DNA of 64,000 nt from positions 1,768,501-1,832,500 of the forward strand of contig BSDZ01000011.1 in NCBI GenBank assembly GCA_030268105.1, in the 5' to 3' direction. A program made the translations under genes and the position numbers. The notes beneath the pieces are model-generated. The model was given only the letters and a program-made list of their open reading frames with translations. It ran no database searches and was not told the origin of the DNA. The stretch's first letter is position 1; the number at the start of each line of letters is the position of its first letter. This DNA is from Volvox africanus (lineage: Eukaryota; Chlorophyta; Chlorophyceae; Chlamydomonadales; Volvocaceae). This document shows, piece after piece, positions 46,617 through 59,300 of this stretch.

Positions 46617-49600
46617 CTAAGCTCCCGCCGCCAGGCTGTCGCCGTCGCTGCCAATGCTTGTCGCCGCACCCCCGGCGGCGGCAGTGGTGATAACGGCGCT
46701 ACCGCCCCGGCCGCGGCCGGCCAGTGCCCGGCCTCCCTTCTGCCACCCACTCGAGCGCTTGAACACCGCCCGCACGTGGCTCCGAACGTCCACTTCCGGT
46801 GGCACGTGGCTCAGCAAAGCGCTCTGCCGCGTGGCATCCTTTTGGAGGCGCGCCAAGTGCGGCCAGAGGATAAACAGGAGGTACAGCAGCACCAGCGCGA
46901 TGGTCACCGCCAGCAAGATCTGTGCGGAAAGTGGATGGCGCGGGTAAAACGACGTGGACGAGTACACACGTTTAACAATTGCATGTTCCGTCACTTCACC
47001 GCAGCCCTCCTGAGCTGCTGCTGTTAGTCGCACAGCGCTCCTGTCCCCCCCCTGCCCTGCTCCTACATGCTCCTCTCTACGCAACGCATGAATAGTTTTG
47101 AGACTCCATGAATAAGAGCGTGTATTTGTGTATTTGTGTGTGTATGTGTGTATGTGTTTGGTCGGGAACAAGGTGGCCCTCCTGCCCTGTATCTAGGCGC
47201 TGCTGCGCATGATGAATGGCCGTCGTACGTTTTCATGTTGTCATATTCCCTACTTTGCGATTAATTGTTGTCTGCAATGGGGCTGGCCTGGACGGCTGGC
47301 TGGGCGCATCATGTTGATAAGGGTTGCCAAGGATCTCCCCGGACCGGCGAGGAGGAATGGGAGGAGGAGGAGGAGGAGGAGAAGGAGGAGGAGAAGGAGG
47401 AGGAGGAGGAGGAGGAGGAGGAGGAGGAGGAGGGGAAGGAGGAGGAGGAGGAGGAGGAGGAGGGGAAGGAGGAGGAGGAGGAGGAGGAGGAGGAGGAGGA
47501 GGAGGAGGAGGAGGGGAAGGAGGAGGAGAAGGACGGGGGAGGAGGAGGAGGAGGAGGAGGGGAAGGAGGAGGAGGAGGAGGGGGGAGGGGAAGGAGGAGG
47601 AGGAGGAGGGGGAGGGGGGAGGGGAAGGAGGAGGAGGAGGAGGAGGAGGAGGAGGAGGGGAAGGAGGAGGAGGCGGCGAAGCTCTAATCGAAGGACAGAT
47701 TGAGCGACTCTGGCGCAGTCAACAGCGGAACCAAGTGGACAGCCGTGCGGATCGTGAAGGAGGAGAATACGGAGCTGATGGAACTGCTGGGTCCGACCCC
47801 TCAACATGAGCGAGGTCGCATACCTGCCCCGCTCCAGCCCCCAACCCTTCCCCCGGACTCCCAACACCCCACCCAACACCCCACCGTGTGTAGGGTGCCC
47901 ACTTGGCCGTATCGGGAAATGGAGAAGTCCACGAAGAGCTGCGCGGCTTGCTGGAGACCCTCGTACAGATCGTTAGCGCCAACTTTGTACATGTATATGT
48001 AACTGGGCGGGACAGTGGGGGGGCCAATAGGGGCCGCCGTCTGAGTGTATGCGAGGTGGAGGTGGTGGCGACAAGGAATGCCTGGCTTCGACGAGCCGGA
48101 TGGACAGGCCCTACCCAACCCCCAACTCCCAGCTCCCAACTCCCAACTCCCGGAAGAGCTCATTCAAAAGCAGAGAACACAATCAGCCCCCTAATCCCGA
48201 AATCGTGTATTCAGTACGTACCGCGTGCCATTATACCCGTGGGTAACGATGTCCTCATCTGCATCCGCCACCAGCAGGTTCATCTCGGCCAGCATCCGTC
48301 GTACCATCACATCCAGGCCATTATGCGTCACCTGTTATTATTCGTACATCCATGCACAAACATATCTGCCGTACAAGTCGTACCAAAAATCACAATCGGG
48401 CACTATCATGAAGCTATGGGGACACTGTTGGCCCCAATAGCTCCAAAAGGGGATTTTAACCTTTTTCACTTTTGCGACTTCATCCAACCAAATAGTTTTT
48501 ATGAAGCTAATAAATATGAAGCAGTAGGTGGAAGCTTAAAGTAAAACTGAGTACGTGGAACTATCCGGTACGGCGGATACGGCAGGTTATCCGTTGAATT
48601 TTTAACTTAACATGGTCAACGGAGTGCAGGTATGCACACAGCTATACATTTTAATCGATAAAATACGTAAATTAAAGCATGTCAAAGGACGATTGCCGCT
48701 ACCGCAGCCGCCTCCATGCCGGCCAGGAATCCTCCCCATTTCTCACTCGCCCACCTCGTAGTACTCATCATCAGGACGGAGGCATCCCCCCTGGTCGTAC
48801 TGAAAGCAGCGCTTGCTTCTGAAGAACTCGGAGGCGAAGGAGGTGGAGGCGAAGGTGCTGGCCGGCACGGAATGCTTGAACACTGAGTCCATCTGTGCGC
48901 CAAAAAGGGGAATGGAGAGAGAGAGGGTTTAGTTGCTGCCCGTGTTGGGGGAGACGGGGACGGGGACGGGGTGTACTGGGGAGGAGATGAGGAGGAAAAA
49001 AGCAGAATCGTTGCGGGAAGTTGAATGGTGGGCGATGAGTGAGGGTTTCCAAAGGGTGTCAGGTAGTGCGGGAGGCGAGAGGGGGAAGGGGGAGAGGTAT
49101 GGGCGGCGAGGGTGGGCAGTTCGCGTGCGTTTGCGTGTGTGTTTGTGTGTGCGCGCGCATGTATGTGTGTTTAAGGAGGAAAAACGCTGTGGTGAGAGCC
49201 GTACAGAGAGGAATGCGGGGCGTCGGGGGTCAGCTCACGGCTCAAAGACATTTGAGGTCCGAAACGCACTGAGGTGGGTGGGTGGAGTCTCTCATCCCGC
49301 AAGGAGTTTTTAAACCGCATTCGGGAATCAGCCCAGCCGTACCCCGGGGGGTAGTGGGGGATACCGACCAGTCCGTGCTTCAGTCCAGGACTCACTTGGG
49401 TGATGGGTATGCCGCCGTACATGAGTGCGTCGTACTCGCTCTCAAAGTACCGCAGCTCCGTACGAAGCATCTCCCGCCACAAGGACCTGGCTGTCGCGTC
49501 ATCCTACCAGAAGCAAGGATTACATGTACTGCGCAAATATTTATTTCTGTACTGCACATCGTGGTGAAGAAGCCCATTGGCACACGTATACACAACCACA

Positions 49601-50287
49601 CATACACACAACCCCTTTTCTGGGCACCACTTTTCCCCACCGCACCCTGCCCACGCGCGAGGGGTCCTGTTCCCCTGCCCGCCTTTTTACACCCCGTCCC
49701 CGCCCTCCCCTCTCCACCCCACCTCGACCTCAGTCTCCCCCCATACACACACACACACTCACCCCGCCCTCCCCTCTCCAGTCTCCACCTCACCTCACAC
49801 CACCGCCATCCCGCCGCCCCCCCCTTCCCTGCCCACCCCCATCCCACCGTCGCCCCCCTCCCCTCCCCACCCCCATCCGACCGTCGCCCCCTTCTCCTCC
49901 CCACCCCCATCCCGCCGTCCCCCCCTCCCCTCCCCTTCCCGACCCCAACCCCCACCTGCCTCCCATTTCGTCGCACCCACCTGCGATACGAGCCCGAAGG
50001 CAATGGCCCGCACCCTGGTGTATCGGTAGATGATGTGCGAGGCCATGTTGAGAGAGGCCAGGGGGCCCTGCATGGCGTTCAGCTGCAACAGAGAAACGAC
50101 GTACACAATCACCAGCGCCGCGTTCCATAAGACGAACGGCACCTGCGGGGGAACAACAAACACACACACGCGTATGTATTTGCCTCATTTTAGCAGAGAA
50201 TATTTGTGTACGTGTTTGTTCTTATGGAGTCGACTCCTGTCTGTTGGGAGGACGTTTTATTGGATTAAAAGTGATGTTACGCGTGTA

Positions 50288-50364
<77 letters not shown>

Positions 50365-53300
50365 ATGTGTATGTGTATGTGTATGTGTGTGTATGTGTAT
50401 GTGTATGCCTGTATGTGTATGTGTATGTGTAGATTGGGAGGCGGGTTTGGAAAGAGGTAAGGGGAGGGGAAACAACAGGTCGGGGCATGAGAGGTCGGGG
50501 CATCTGATCGAACCCTGCATGATCTGCACGTCAGCATCTGACAGCTTGGGACCCCCCACACACCTCGAAGTCCACCTCAGCCCTCCCCCCGGCTCCTCTT
50601 CCAGGATCACCAGTGACACCTCTCTGGGTTCGCCCATCGCCGGCTGTCTCAGTGAGTATGGGTCCGTGACCGTACACTTAAATCCATCCTCCCCGCTGGC
50701 CCCCATCCCCTTCCCATCCTTCCCCCCAAAACCCTTCATTTGACGGGTTGTACATACACACCATGAACTTGGTGACAGTGGACGCGGAGGGAACGAGCTG
50801 CTTGCCGTTGATGTGAAGGCCCCGGGCCCGAGACTCCCGTCCGTTGAGGCGATGGTTGGACCCACCATCGCGGGAGCCGCGGCGGAGTGGCTGTATACAG
50901 AAACGGGGGTCAGGATGAGTGGCGTGGAGGAAGAGGAGGTTGAGGAGAGCTGGAAAGACTGTCAGGCGTCAAGACGGATCGAAAAGACGACAAAGTGACG
51001 GAGGGTGCCGCCTGCCGCGACGTGTGCTTAGAGAGAGTTGGATCGGTGGGAGGGTGGGGCGGCGGTGATGGCTCCCAAGGGAGGAGCTGTTTCCATGCTA
51101 TCGACACAGAAACCTGTTCATGGCATCTCAGTGCTCATTATCCTTCTACGCTTACGACCTTCTTTGAGCTAACTGATTTATTTCAGGAACGTACGGGCAA
51201 CCCCCCCAGACACAAACGACACAGCTGCTGATGACGGCATCCACCTCACACCGCTCTTTTTACAATTGTGCAAATTGGTTCATTCTTCTCCACTCGGATT
51301 GTGTCTGAGGAACAGCTGCCTAGCATTTGCACAGGAGACTGCGCCCGCTTACAGCTCCGAAACCAACACCACCACGATCAACACCATCACCACCGCCACG
51401 ATTACCACCACCACTACAATCACCACTACCACTACCACTACCACTACCAACCCCGCAGTCGTGAGCGCCACCTCTACTCACCATCCCCACCACACCACCT
51501 TCCGATGGTGCAGAACCGGAGAACGCAGCAGGACCAGCAGCAGTTGCAGCAGTAACAATGGCAGTGGCGGGCGCAGGCGTCTTCCCGTCAGCCGAAGGGG
51601 AGGTTCGCCGTACGCCCGGCGGGGACAGCTTGGGGAACCCATCATCCGGCCTCGGCGGTTCGCCGTTGACCAGATCATTCGCAGCGCCGTCGGCGGCGTC
51701 GGGGGGTGTCCTGACTCGCCGCCTCGCTCTGACAGGGGAGCTTGCGTCAGGTGGAGTGAATGGCTCAGGTTTCCTGATGCTCCGGAACCTGAGGGGCCGC
51801 GGCAATGCGGGGGCTTCACCACCGCCTCTAGCTCGCATATCATCTTGTTCTGCCGCAGTAGGAGTTGCCGCCGTGACGAGCATCTTTTCATTACCGCTGG
51901 CGGCGCCGTCACGTTCTCCGCCCTCGTCGTTATCGGAGTCGCCGTCGTCATCGTCGTCGTCGCTGTCGTCAAGAACCTGAAAAGCCACAAGGAATGCCGC
52001 ATTGACGCCAGGAACGCAGAAGACGGTGTAGCTCCGAGACCACCAGGGCTATGACTTTCCGGGGGAAGCAAGTGTACGACGAGTGACAGCCGGATACCTG
52101 CTTCCTCTCCTCCTCACATTTCGACATCTTCCCCTCAACCGTCCACATGCCAATAATGCATCCCTCACCTATTATCCCCCCAATCGCACCCTATTTGCCC
52201 CCCTCGGTGTCAGCTTCCTAAAGCTGGACCCAGCCACCCAGACAAACACAGGCAGGCTTATCTGCTGATCACGATTTCTCCTCCCTTTTTAGGACCCCAC
52301 CCCCATGCCCATGCGGTCACCTTGACCTCCTTCGTCGCCAGCTGTCTCAGTACGGGCGCCGGAAGACCCACCATCGCCAAAATGCCCACCAGTCGGGCCC
52401 TCTCCAGTCTCTGAACCAGTACCCACTCGTACGCCAGGCAGCAGCACTGCACGAACAGCGGCTCCACCACCAGAAGCGTGATGAGCGCTGTACGGCAATC
52501 GGGTGGTAGGGGGCCGGCTACATGTTTCAAAGGGATGCTAGGTCGTGGAGGGAATGGGGGAGAGGAGGGTAAGGCAACCCGGGAGTGGGGAGCTGTGGAC
52601 GTGGGGCGGATTAGGGTAGTTCGTGGCAATTGGGTATTAGGGGAGGGTTTCGAATCTTCGGAGCCGCCTCCCCCTCTGCCCCCCCCCCTCCATCTCCCTC
52701 ACCGATTCGTAGCTGGTCAACGGCCTTCCAAGCGGAATCTACCAGCAGGTCCAAGGATCTGGCGTACACAGTGAACAAGGGACCCAGACCGTTGTCCACT
52801 AAGAACTGATACGTGCGGTGCAGCCTGGGCGGAGGGAGTCAGGGAGCGGGGTGGGATGGGGAGCGACGTGGGGTGGGGTGGGGTGGGGAAGGAGGAACGA
52901 AACACGGATGACATCGACATTTCTTATGTCGATGGCATCCGACCCCATATTGAGCTCCAAAACATCCTAACACTTGCCGTTACGCTCCGCCATGATGATG
53001 AACAAGGATCAATTAATTCAAAAAAATAGGAAAAACAAATGATGAATTAAACCTTAGATACGAACATAAGCTCTAAGATACGCATGCTGCAAGAACACGT
53101 AGTGTAGCCACAACACTCGCGTTGCAACCCCCAGTCATACTGCGGCTTGTACGGCACGGCAATACATTCCTTTTACCTGTACTTCTCCCGTATGTTGGGT
53201 AGCCAGTACAGCGCCTCCCGAGCCGCAGCGATGTATCTGTTCCCCAGCACCCAGGCACCGCCGAACGCGGAGAGGACTCGAGGCTGGTACGTGTCAAGGT

Positions 53301-56300
53301 AGGAGTGGTATTCAAGCTGCTGTGACGTCCAAATGTCGTACACCTCGGGCATAAGCTTCATAACTGTCGTACGAGAGTCACCGAGGAAGACGTACTGGTG
53401 ATGACTCTCCTGAGCAGAAGGGGAGATGGAATGGAGGATGGGGGGTCACGGGTCAGGCTTCGAATACTGGAATGTATGTGCCCCGTGCCCCGTGCCCGTG
53501 CCCGTGCCCGTGCCCGTGCCCGTGTCATCATATCGGTCGGCACTCAAATGGAACCCACCATCAGATTAACGTTCTCCCGGAGCTTGTTCATCGTGAAGTT
53601 AAGGCTGCGAGGAAGAGACAGGGGGGGGGGAGGAACGCGGAGGGTGTGTGTTTTCATGTGCGGGGAAGTCCACCCATGTCTGTCACCACCACCACGTCAT
53701 TGGATTCCCTCCCCTCCCCTCACCACACCTGTTGGCGCACACGGACACTTTGGCGGTCACGTTGGCTCGCTCGCAGAAGGCGCCCATCATGGCTCGTACC
53801 TGCGCAACACACACATGCGGGATTCCGCACTAGGCCGATATCGCCTAACATCACGGCAGGGCCAAATCTCCCATCACGTCCATCAATGCCGCCGTTGCTC
53901 TTTAGGGGTAACCCAATAGCAAGTGTACGGCGATTCGGATCAAGTCGTACAGACGACATACAAAAGAGGCAGATGGTTCCACTACCCCGCCTGGTTTCCT
54001 CCCCCAGAACCAAAACCCTCACCGCAATCAGCTGCGATCGATCCATTGCTAATGCCTGACGATGAACCAACTTGATTTCGCTGCGGGGGTGTACGGAGCG
54101 AACGGAGAAAGGGGCGGGAGAGTCAGCACCAAAAGGGGCAGAAACGCGGGAAACGTCTGTCTGTGTCTGTGTGTCTATGTGTCTGTGTCTGTGGGAGCAC
54201 CTATCTAGGGGGTCTTTGTAGGCTTGGCAATGGATGCTTATTGCTGTACGAATAACGAAAGTAACAGTACGGCATGTACGGAAGACTCACTGGTACTGCT
54301 CTGAAATGAGTACAGATATGACGATGTACGCCACCACGTGCGTAGTCACCATTACCACCAGAAGCACGTAGCTGTGCAGCCTCAACCTCTCCATCGGCCT
54401 CATCAGCACGGGTCCGGCCAGCTGCTTGGTCAGCGCCTTCAGCAGACGGCACCGCCGCGTGTCGATTATGAGCTCACTGCCGGATTGCATATCCGTGCTG
54501 GCTAAATCCATGAACACGGGGAGGGGGGGGGTAAGGAAGAGGGAAAGAGGGAAAGAGGGGGTGAGAAAGGGGGTAAGAAACGGGGAAAGGCGGATGGGCG
54601 GATAGGAGCAACTGATTAATAAATTAAATAATATGGAAAAGTGGTTAGCTCACGGATCAGTCAGTATACGGAAGAAATATCCTCCCGACGCAGAGACAGG
54701 GTGAGATAGGGCGCTCAGATGCTGGACGGGCGAGCGAGCGAGCGAGGGGTAAGTGAGTGAGGGCGGAAGGCCCGGAGGAACGACGAGCGAGCGAGCGAGA
54801 ATCTTCGAGACCTTAAAACCCTAACGCTAATTACCCCCCATAGAGGCACTAAAAATGAAATTGACACGAACTTGCATCGCAGTTTATGCTTCGTGAAGGT
54901 AGTTAAGGTAGTTAATGGAGTTAATGGAGTAACTTTTCGGATCTCCATCAGAAAATTCCGCAACCCCCAAAAAGCACACGGACGCACCTTCAGACCACCT
55001 GGAGGAGGACTGAAAGGCGGGAAATGCACACCACTCCGGAAACGCTATCATCCGTTTACCTGGCAGCCTGGCAGTCCCCAAGACCGTACGGCATACATAC
55101 ACACAACCCGTACACGGAGCGTATTTACACTACCCTTACATGTGATGCCACTGGCTGATTGTGAACCCTCCGCGCTCGACTCCCCGGCCTCGCTTCCCTT
55201 GTCCCACTTCTCGCCGCCGCCGCCAACATCAGCATCGCCGCCGCCGCCGCCGCCGCCCGTTTCTCCCCCGTTGCCGCCGCCGCCACCGGCATCAACGCTG
55301 CCGCCCGCTGCATTGCCGTCGGCTCCTGTCATCAGCTCCCCGGAGGATTGCCTGCTCCCCATCAGCACCTGACCGCCGCCAGCGTAATGCTGATGCACCC
55401 CCATCAGCGGCATCGATCCATCCCGGCCAGACAGCACGCGGGCAAATGACTGCCCCGTCCTCCGCCGACTCAGTGCCGTATTCAGCAGGACCAACTCGGC
55501 CCCTGTAGCGGCCTTGTACTCCGGAATGGTTGCCAGTGCGCCGGGCTTTCTTTCGGAGCCTATTAATCCGCTTGCCTCAATCGTAGGTGCCCCGGATGGG
55601 GCGCCGCGGGCGGAGATTACACCTGCCGCCCCAGAGGAAGTAGCCGCTGCCCCCGCAGCAGCAGCAGCAGCAGCAGCAGCAGCCGCTACCACAGCATCGG
55701 GGGCATCTGGATCGGGGGCATCGGCGGCGGCTACCGCGGTGGTCGGTCGGGATGTGGTTAGCAATTCATTTCGCCTGCTGGGCCGCTTACTGATGGTACG
55801 GACCCACTGCGCCACGAACTCTGACTTACTCGCTGATCAGTGGAGGTCGGGGAAAGGTCGGGGAGAGGACCGAGAAGGAGGGGATAGGGAAAGTTGGAGG
55901 GGGAAATGGTAAAAAGTGAAGTGGGGGGAAGGAGGGGATGGGGAGACAGACCCCCTGCCGTCGGAACGGCAAAGGAGGAAGGTGACGGAGAATCGGGTGG
56001 TTTGGCTTGGGGCGGGATGGGGCGGGATGGGATGGGGCGGGATGGGGCGGGATGGGGCGGGATGGGATGGGATGGGGTATCCTTTCTTACCTGCTCGGCT
56101 GAGCAATCTGGCCTGGTCTTCCGCCTCAAGGTCCCGACCGCCGTCAGATAGTCGCCGTTGCCGTCGCCGGCCGCCGCTACCGCTGCTGTCGGTGCCGTTG
56201 CCCTCGCCCTCGTCCTCGCCCTCGTCCTCGCCGTCGTCCTCGCCGTCACCTTCACTCCCCACCGCTTCTTCCTCGCCATCTTCACCACCGTCGCCGTCAC

Positions 56301-59300
56301 CATTTCTCCCTTCCTTGCCCGTGAGGTCCTCGTCCGCATTCTCCGGGGCATTCTCCGGGTCCGCCTTCGCCGCCGCCGGTGCTGCTACTGCTGTGCCCGG
56401 CGTGAGCCAATCTGCAACTGCGCCCGGACGGCAGCTGGAATGCTGCTGCCTGATGGGGGCGCTGCCGCCTGCGGTGGCCCCTTCACCTCTCCCTCCTGCG
56501 CCACCAACACCTGCCTTGCCGGCTTGGGAGGTCTGCCGCCGCGCTGACTTTGCGACTAGGAGGGCTGCGTCCAGGTGGAGCACCCGCATGAGGTCCGCGT
56601 GTGCGCCCGCGTATGTGGTGTCCGGGTGCAGAGTGACAACCACCTTGGAGCGGCCGCCGGGAGCGAGAACTTGAACACCCTGCTTGAATGCGATATGATA
56701 TCGGGTAATAAACCCCAACAGCAACAGCAGCAGCACCCACAGCAGCGTGCAGAGCATTAGAAGAACATGGATTGGTGGTGAACGAGAGATCTATGTGTAT
56801 ATGCGAATGGAGGGGAGGTGGTGGGAGGGGAGGTGGTGGGAGGGGAGATGGAACACACGAAAAACCTGGCAGTAGCGCTGGAGGGTTGAGTGGGGGGAAA
56901 CACAAATGGACAACGACGGACGAACACCGGAAAGCGTCACGGTGGATGACGGACGGACGGAGGGACGGACGCAACCACGACGGACGTGACACTGGAAAGG
57001 TGCTGGAGACTTAGTGCGAGGGGAGCGGCCGAGTGAGGCAGCGAGAGAGAGCATCGCACGTCCGGGATCGAAGGCACCCGATGATGATCATGTAATTACA
57101 TTGAACATTGCACCGTGCAGTACGGTACCCGCAAACCATATCCCTCGGTACGTCGTTCGAAATTTCATCTGATCGTACCTGTACGATAATGCGCATGGTG
57201 CCCGTATCTGGATGGGGCCCTATGAATGCCATGATGGGGCTGATGACCCCCCTGTTGCTGCTGGACTTGAGCGCGCTGCGCTGCTTCTTGTGGCGGGAGT
57301 GGGCCTCCGCGAGCTTCTCCCAGCTGGTGTCGGCGGGGACGTCAAGGAACCTGCGGGTCGGACCGGGGTATGAAGTAAACATCTATAACGATGATGTTGA
57401 TGTTGATGTTGTTCATGATGATGATGAATGCTTCTAAGACGCCTGGGACATGGAGTTGGGGTTGGGAAGACACCTGAATGTGGAACTGGGGCAAGAAGCA
57501 CTGACGGGGACTGGCTAGGAGGGAGGGAGGGGAGGTCGATAAGACGCATGCGGGAGCTAAAGCCCACTCGCGGAGGAGAGAGACTCAGGGGAAGATGTTG
57601 AGAGTAAAGAGGGGAGAGAGAAAAAGAAAGGGGGGACCGGGTGTGTATGTGTGTGTATGTGAGAGAGAAGAGGAGATGACACATGTCCAGGTTGGGGGGG
57701 AAGCTGCACCCCTCAACAGCAGTACAAAATCTCAAATAACCGTCTTTCCAAATCCCCCACCCAATCTCCTGACCCCTCCCCGTTTTCAGGTCCCCTCCAA
57801 AACCCACCCCGACCTCTCCCATTCGTACACTTAGACCCTCAGGCCTCAAACTCCGACCGGAAAACGCTACCCAACCGTCCTTCCCACGGTGCTATGTACG
57901 CCTGTTAGACAGCTTTTCCTCTTTTGAGATTTTGCCGTACCGTACCGCACTTGCCTCTGAAGCGGCTTTTTCAGCATGGAGGTTGAGGGCATCCCAACAA
58001 TAAGGCCCGTTATGGGGCTGGCTCTTCGAATCACGAGATCCTCATCCAGCTCCACCACCCCGGTCAGGAGGTCACGACGCCATAGGGTCACCCGGATGCG
58101 GGTGCCGTACGCACCCGACGACACCGCCACGGAGCCCCTCGCACCGCCGAAACTGCTACCGTTGTCACCTCCTGCTGAGGTCTTTTGCCCATCGCCGTCC
58201 TCCTCTTCCACGAACATGTCATCGTGCAGCTCCACCTGCAGGTGGCGGTGATTTCGGCATGAGGGCGCTGCTCCCGGCGGGCTCGCGTGGGGGGTGGTAG
58301 AGTAGGGAGAGGGGAAAGCAGACAGAGAAATACCCAGGAATCGTACACCCAATCCATCAGGGACACCACAAGCGTGCGTGTATTGGGGGGTCCGGTAGAG
58401 TAGGGAGAGGGGAAAGCAGACAGAGAAATACCTAGGAATCGTACACCCAATCCATCAGGGACACCACAAGCGTGCGTGTATTGGGGGGGGGTAGAGTAGC
58501 AGGGGAAAGCAGACAGAGAAATACCCAGGAATCGTACACCCAACCCATCAGGGACACCAAAATCGTGGTGTTTAGGGCGGGGAAGGGCAAAGGTGGAGGG
58601 GCCAGAGAATTACATACCACCAACGGTGAGGGATGCGTCGTCATAAAATTTATGACGGGGGCGGTGTGCAGTGACGCGATGGTGGGTGTAACGGGATACC
58701 CATAGCCATCAACGCCCTTGATCCCTTTGCCAAACCAACCTGCAGGCACGCGGATCTGTATGCAACGGCCGGGTTGGGGGTAGTGGTTGCGGCGGTCTTC
58801 ATTGCCGACGGCGGCTGGCAGCGGCTGGGTGATCGCGACAAATGGTGGGGCAGAGGCTCTGTGACGGGCGCTTGCACACGAACCCTCCAGGACGTTCCTG
58901 CAGGGGAGGGGGGCCAGGAAAAGCCGCAAGGGTGGGTGAGGCAGGAGGCGCCGCAAATATGGGGTATGTTGGCGGTTCAAACTGTTCGCAGCCGGACGGT
59001 TGGTTGAATGACAGGACGCATGCGAGGACCGGCAGTAGCTTCAGTAGTATGAAGAGAGAGAGAGAGTTGCATGAAGTCAGCTAACAACGAGAAAGGGGAT
59101 TAAGAGGGAATGATAATGCTAATGATAATGCTAATGATTATACAAAAAACAATGATAATAATGTATTTATTGCATTTATCAAATGGATGGAGGAGAATGC
59201 ACCGAGTTGGAAGCTGCGGCTGTAGGTGTGGAGCGCAGTGTGGGTTTCGTTTATGTTGGCAGCCCCCCGCGATCCCCCCGGCGGTCCTTCCTGGGGGAGC

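Noticed and set aside
47209..47879. Long Arg-, Glu-, Gly- and Leu-rich open frames
   Set aside because: Artefact of the GAGGAG purine tract in an intron.
50510..50660. Segment on the minus strand (SLVILEEEPGGGL) considered as an exon of the PAS gene
   Set aside because: Exons 50762-50890 and 49981-50142 join directly in phase 0 and give the expected KFM-VPFVLWNAAL sequence, so no exon is needed here.
50222..50743. His-Thr, Val-Tyr and Cys-Val repeat frames up to 237 codons
   Set aside because: Artefact of the GTGTAT microsatellite.
56680..56757. Leu-rich stretch (LLWVLLLLLLGF) as a membrane helix of the PAS protein
   Set aside because: The phase-correct acceptor at 56680 starts the exon after it, at GVQVLAPGG, which matches the family; the Leu stretch is CAG-repeat intron sequence.
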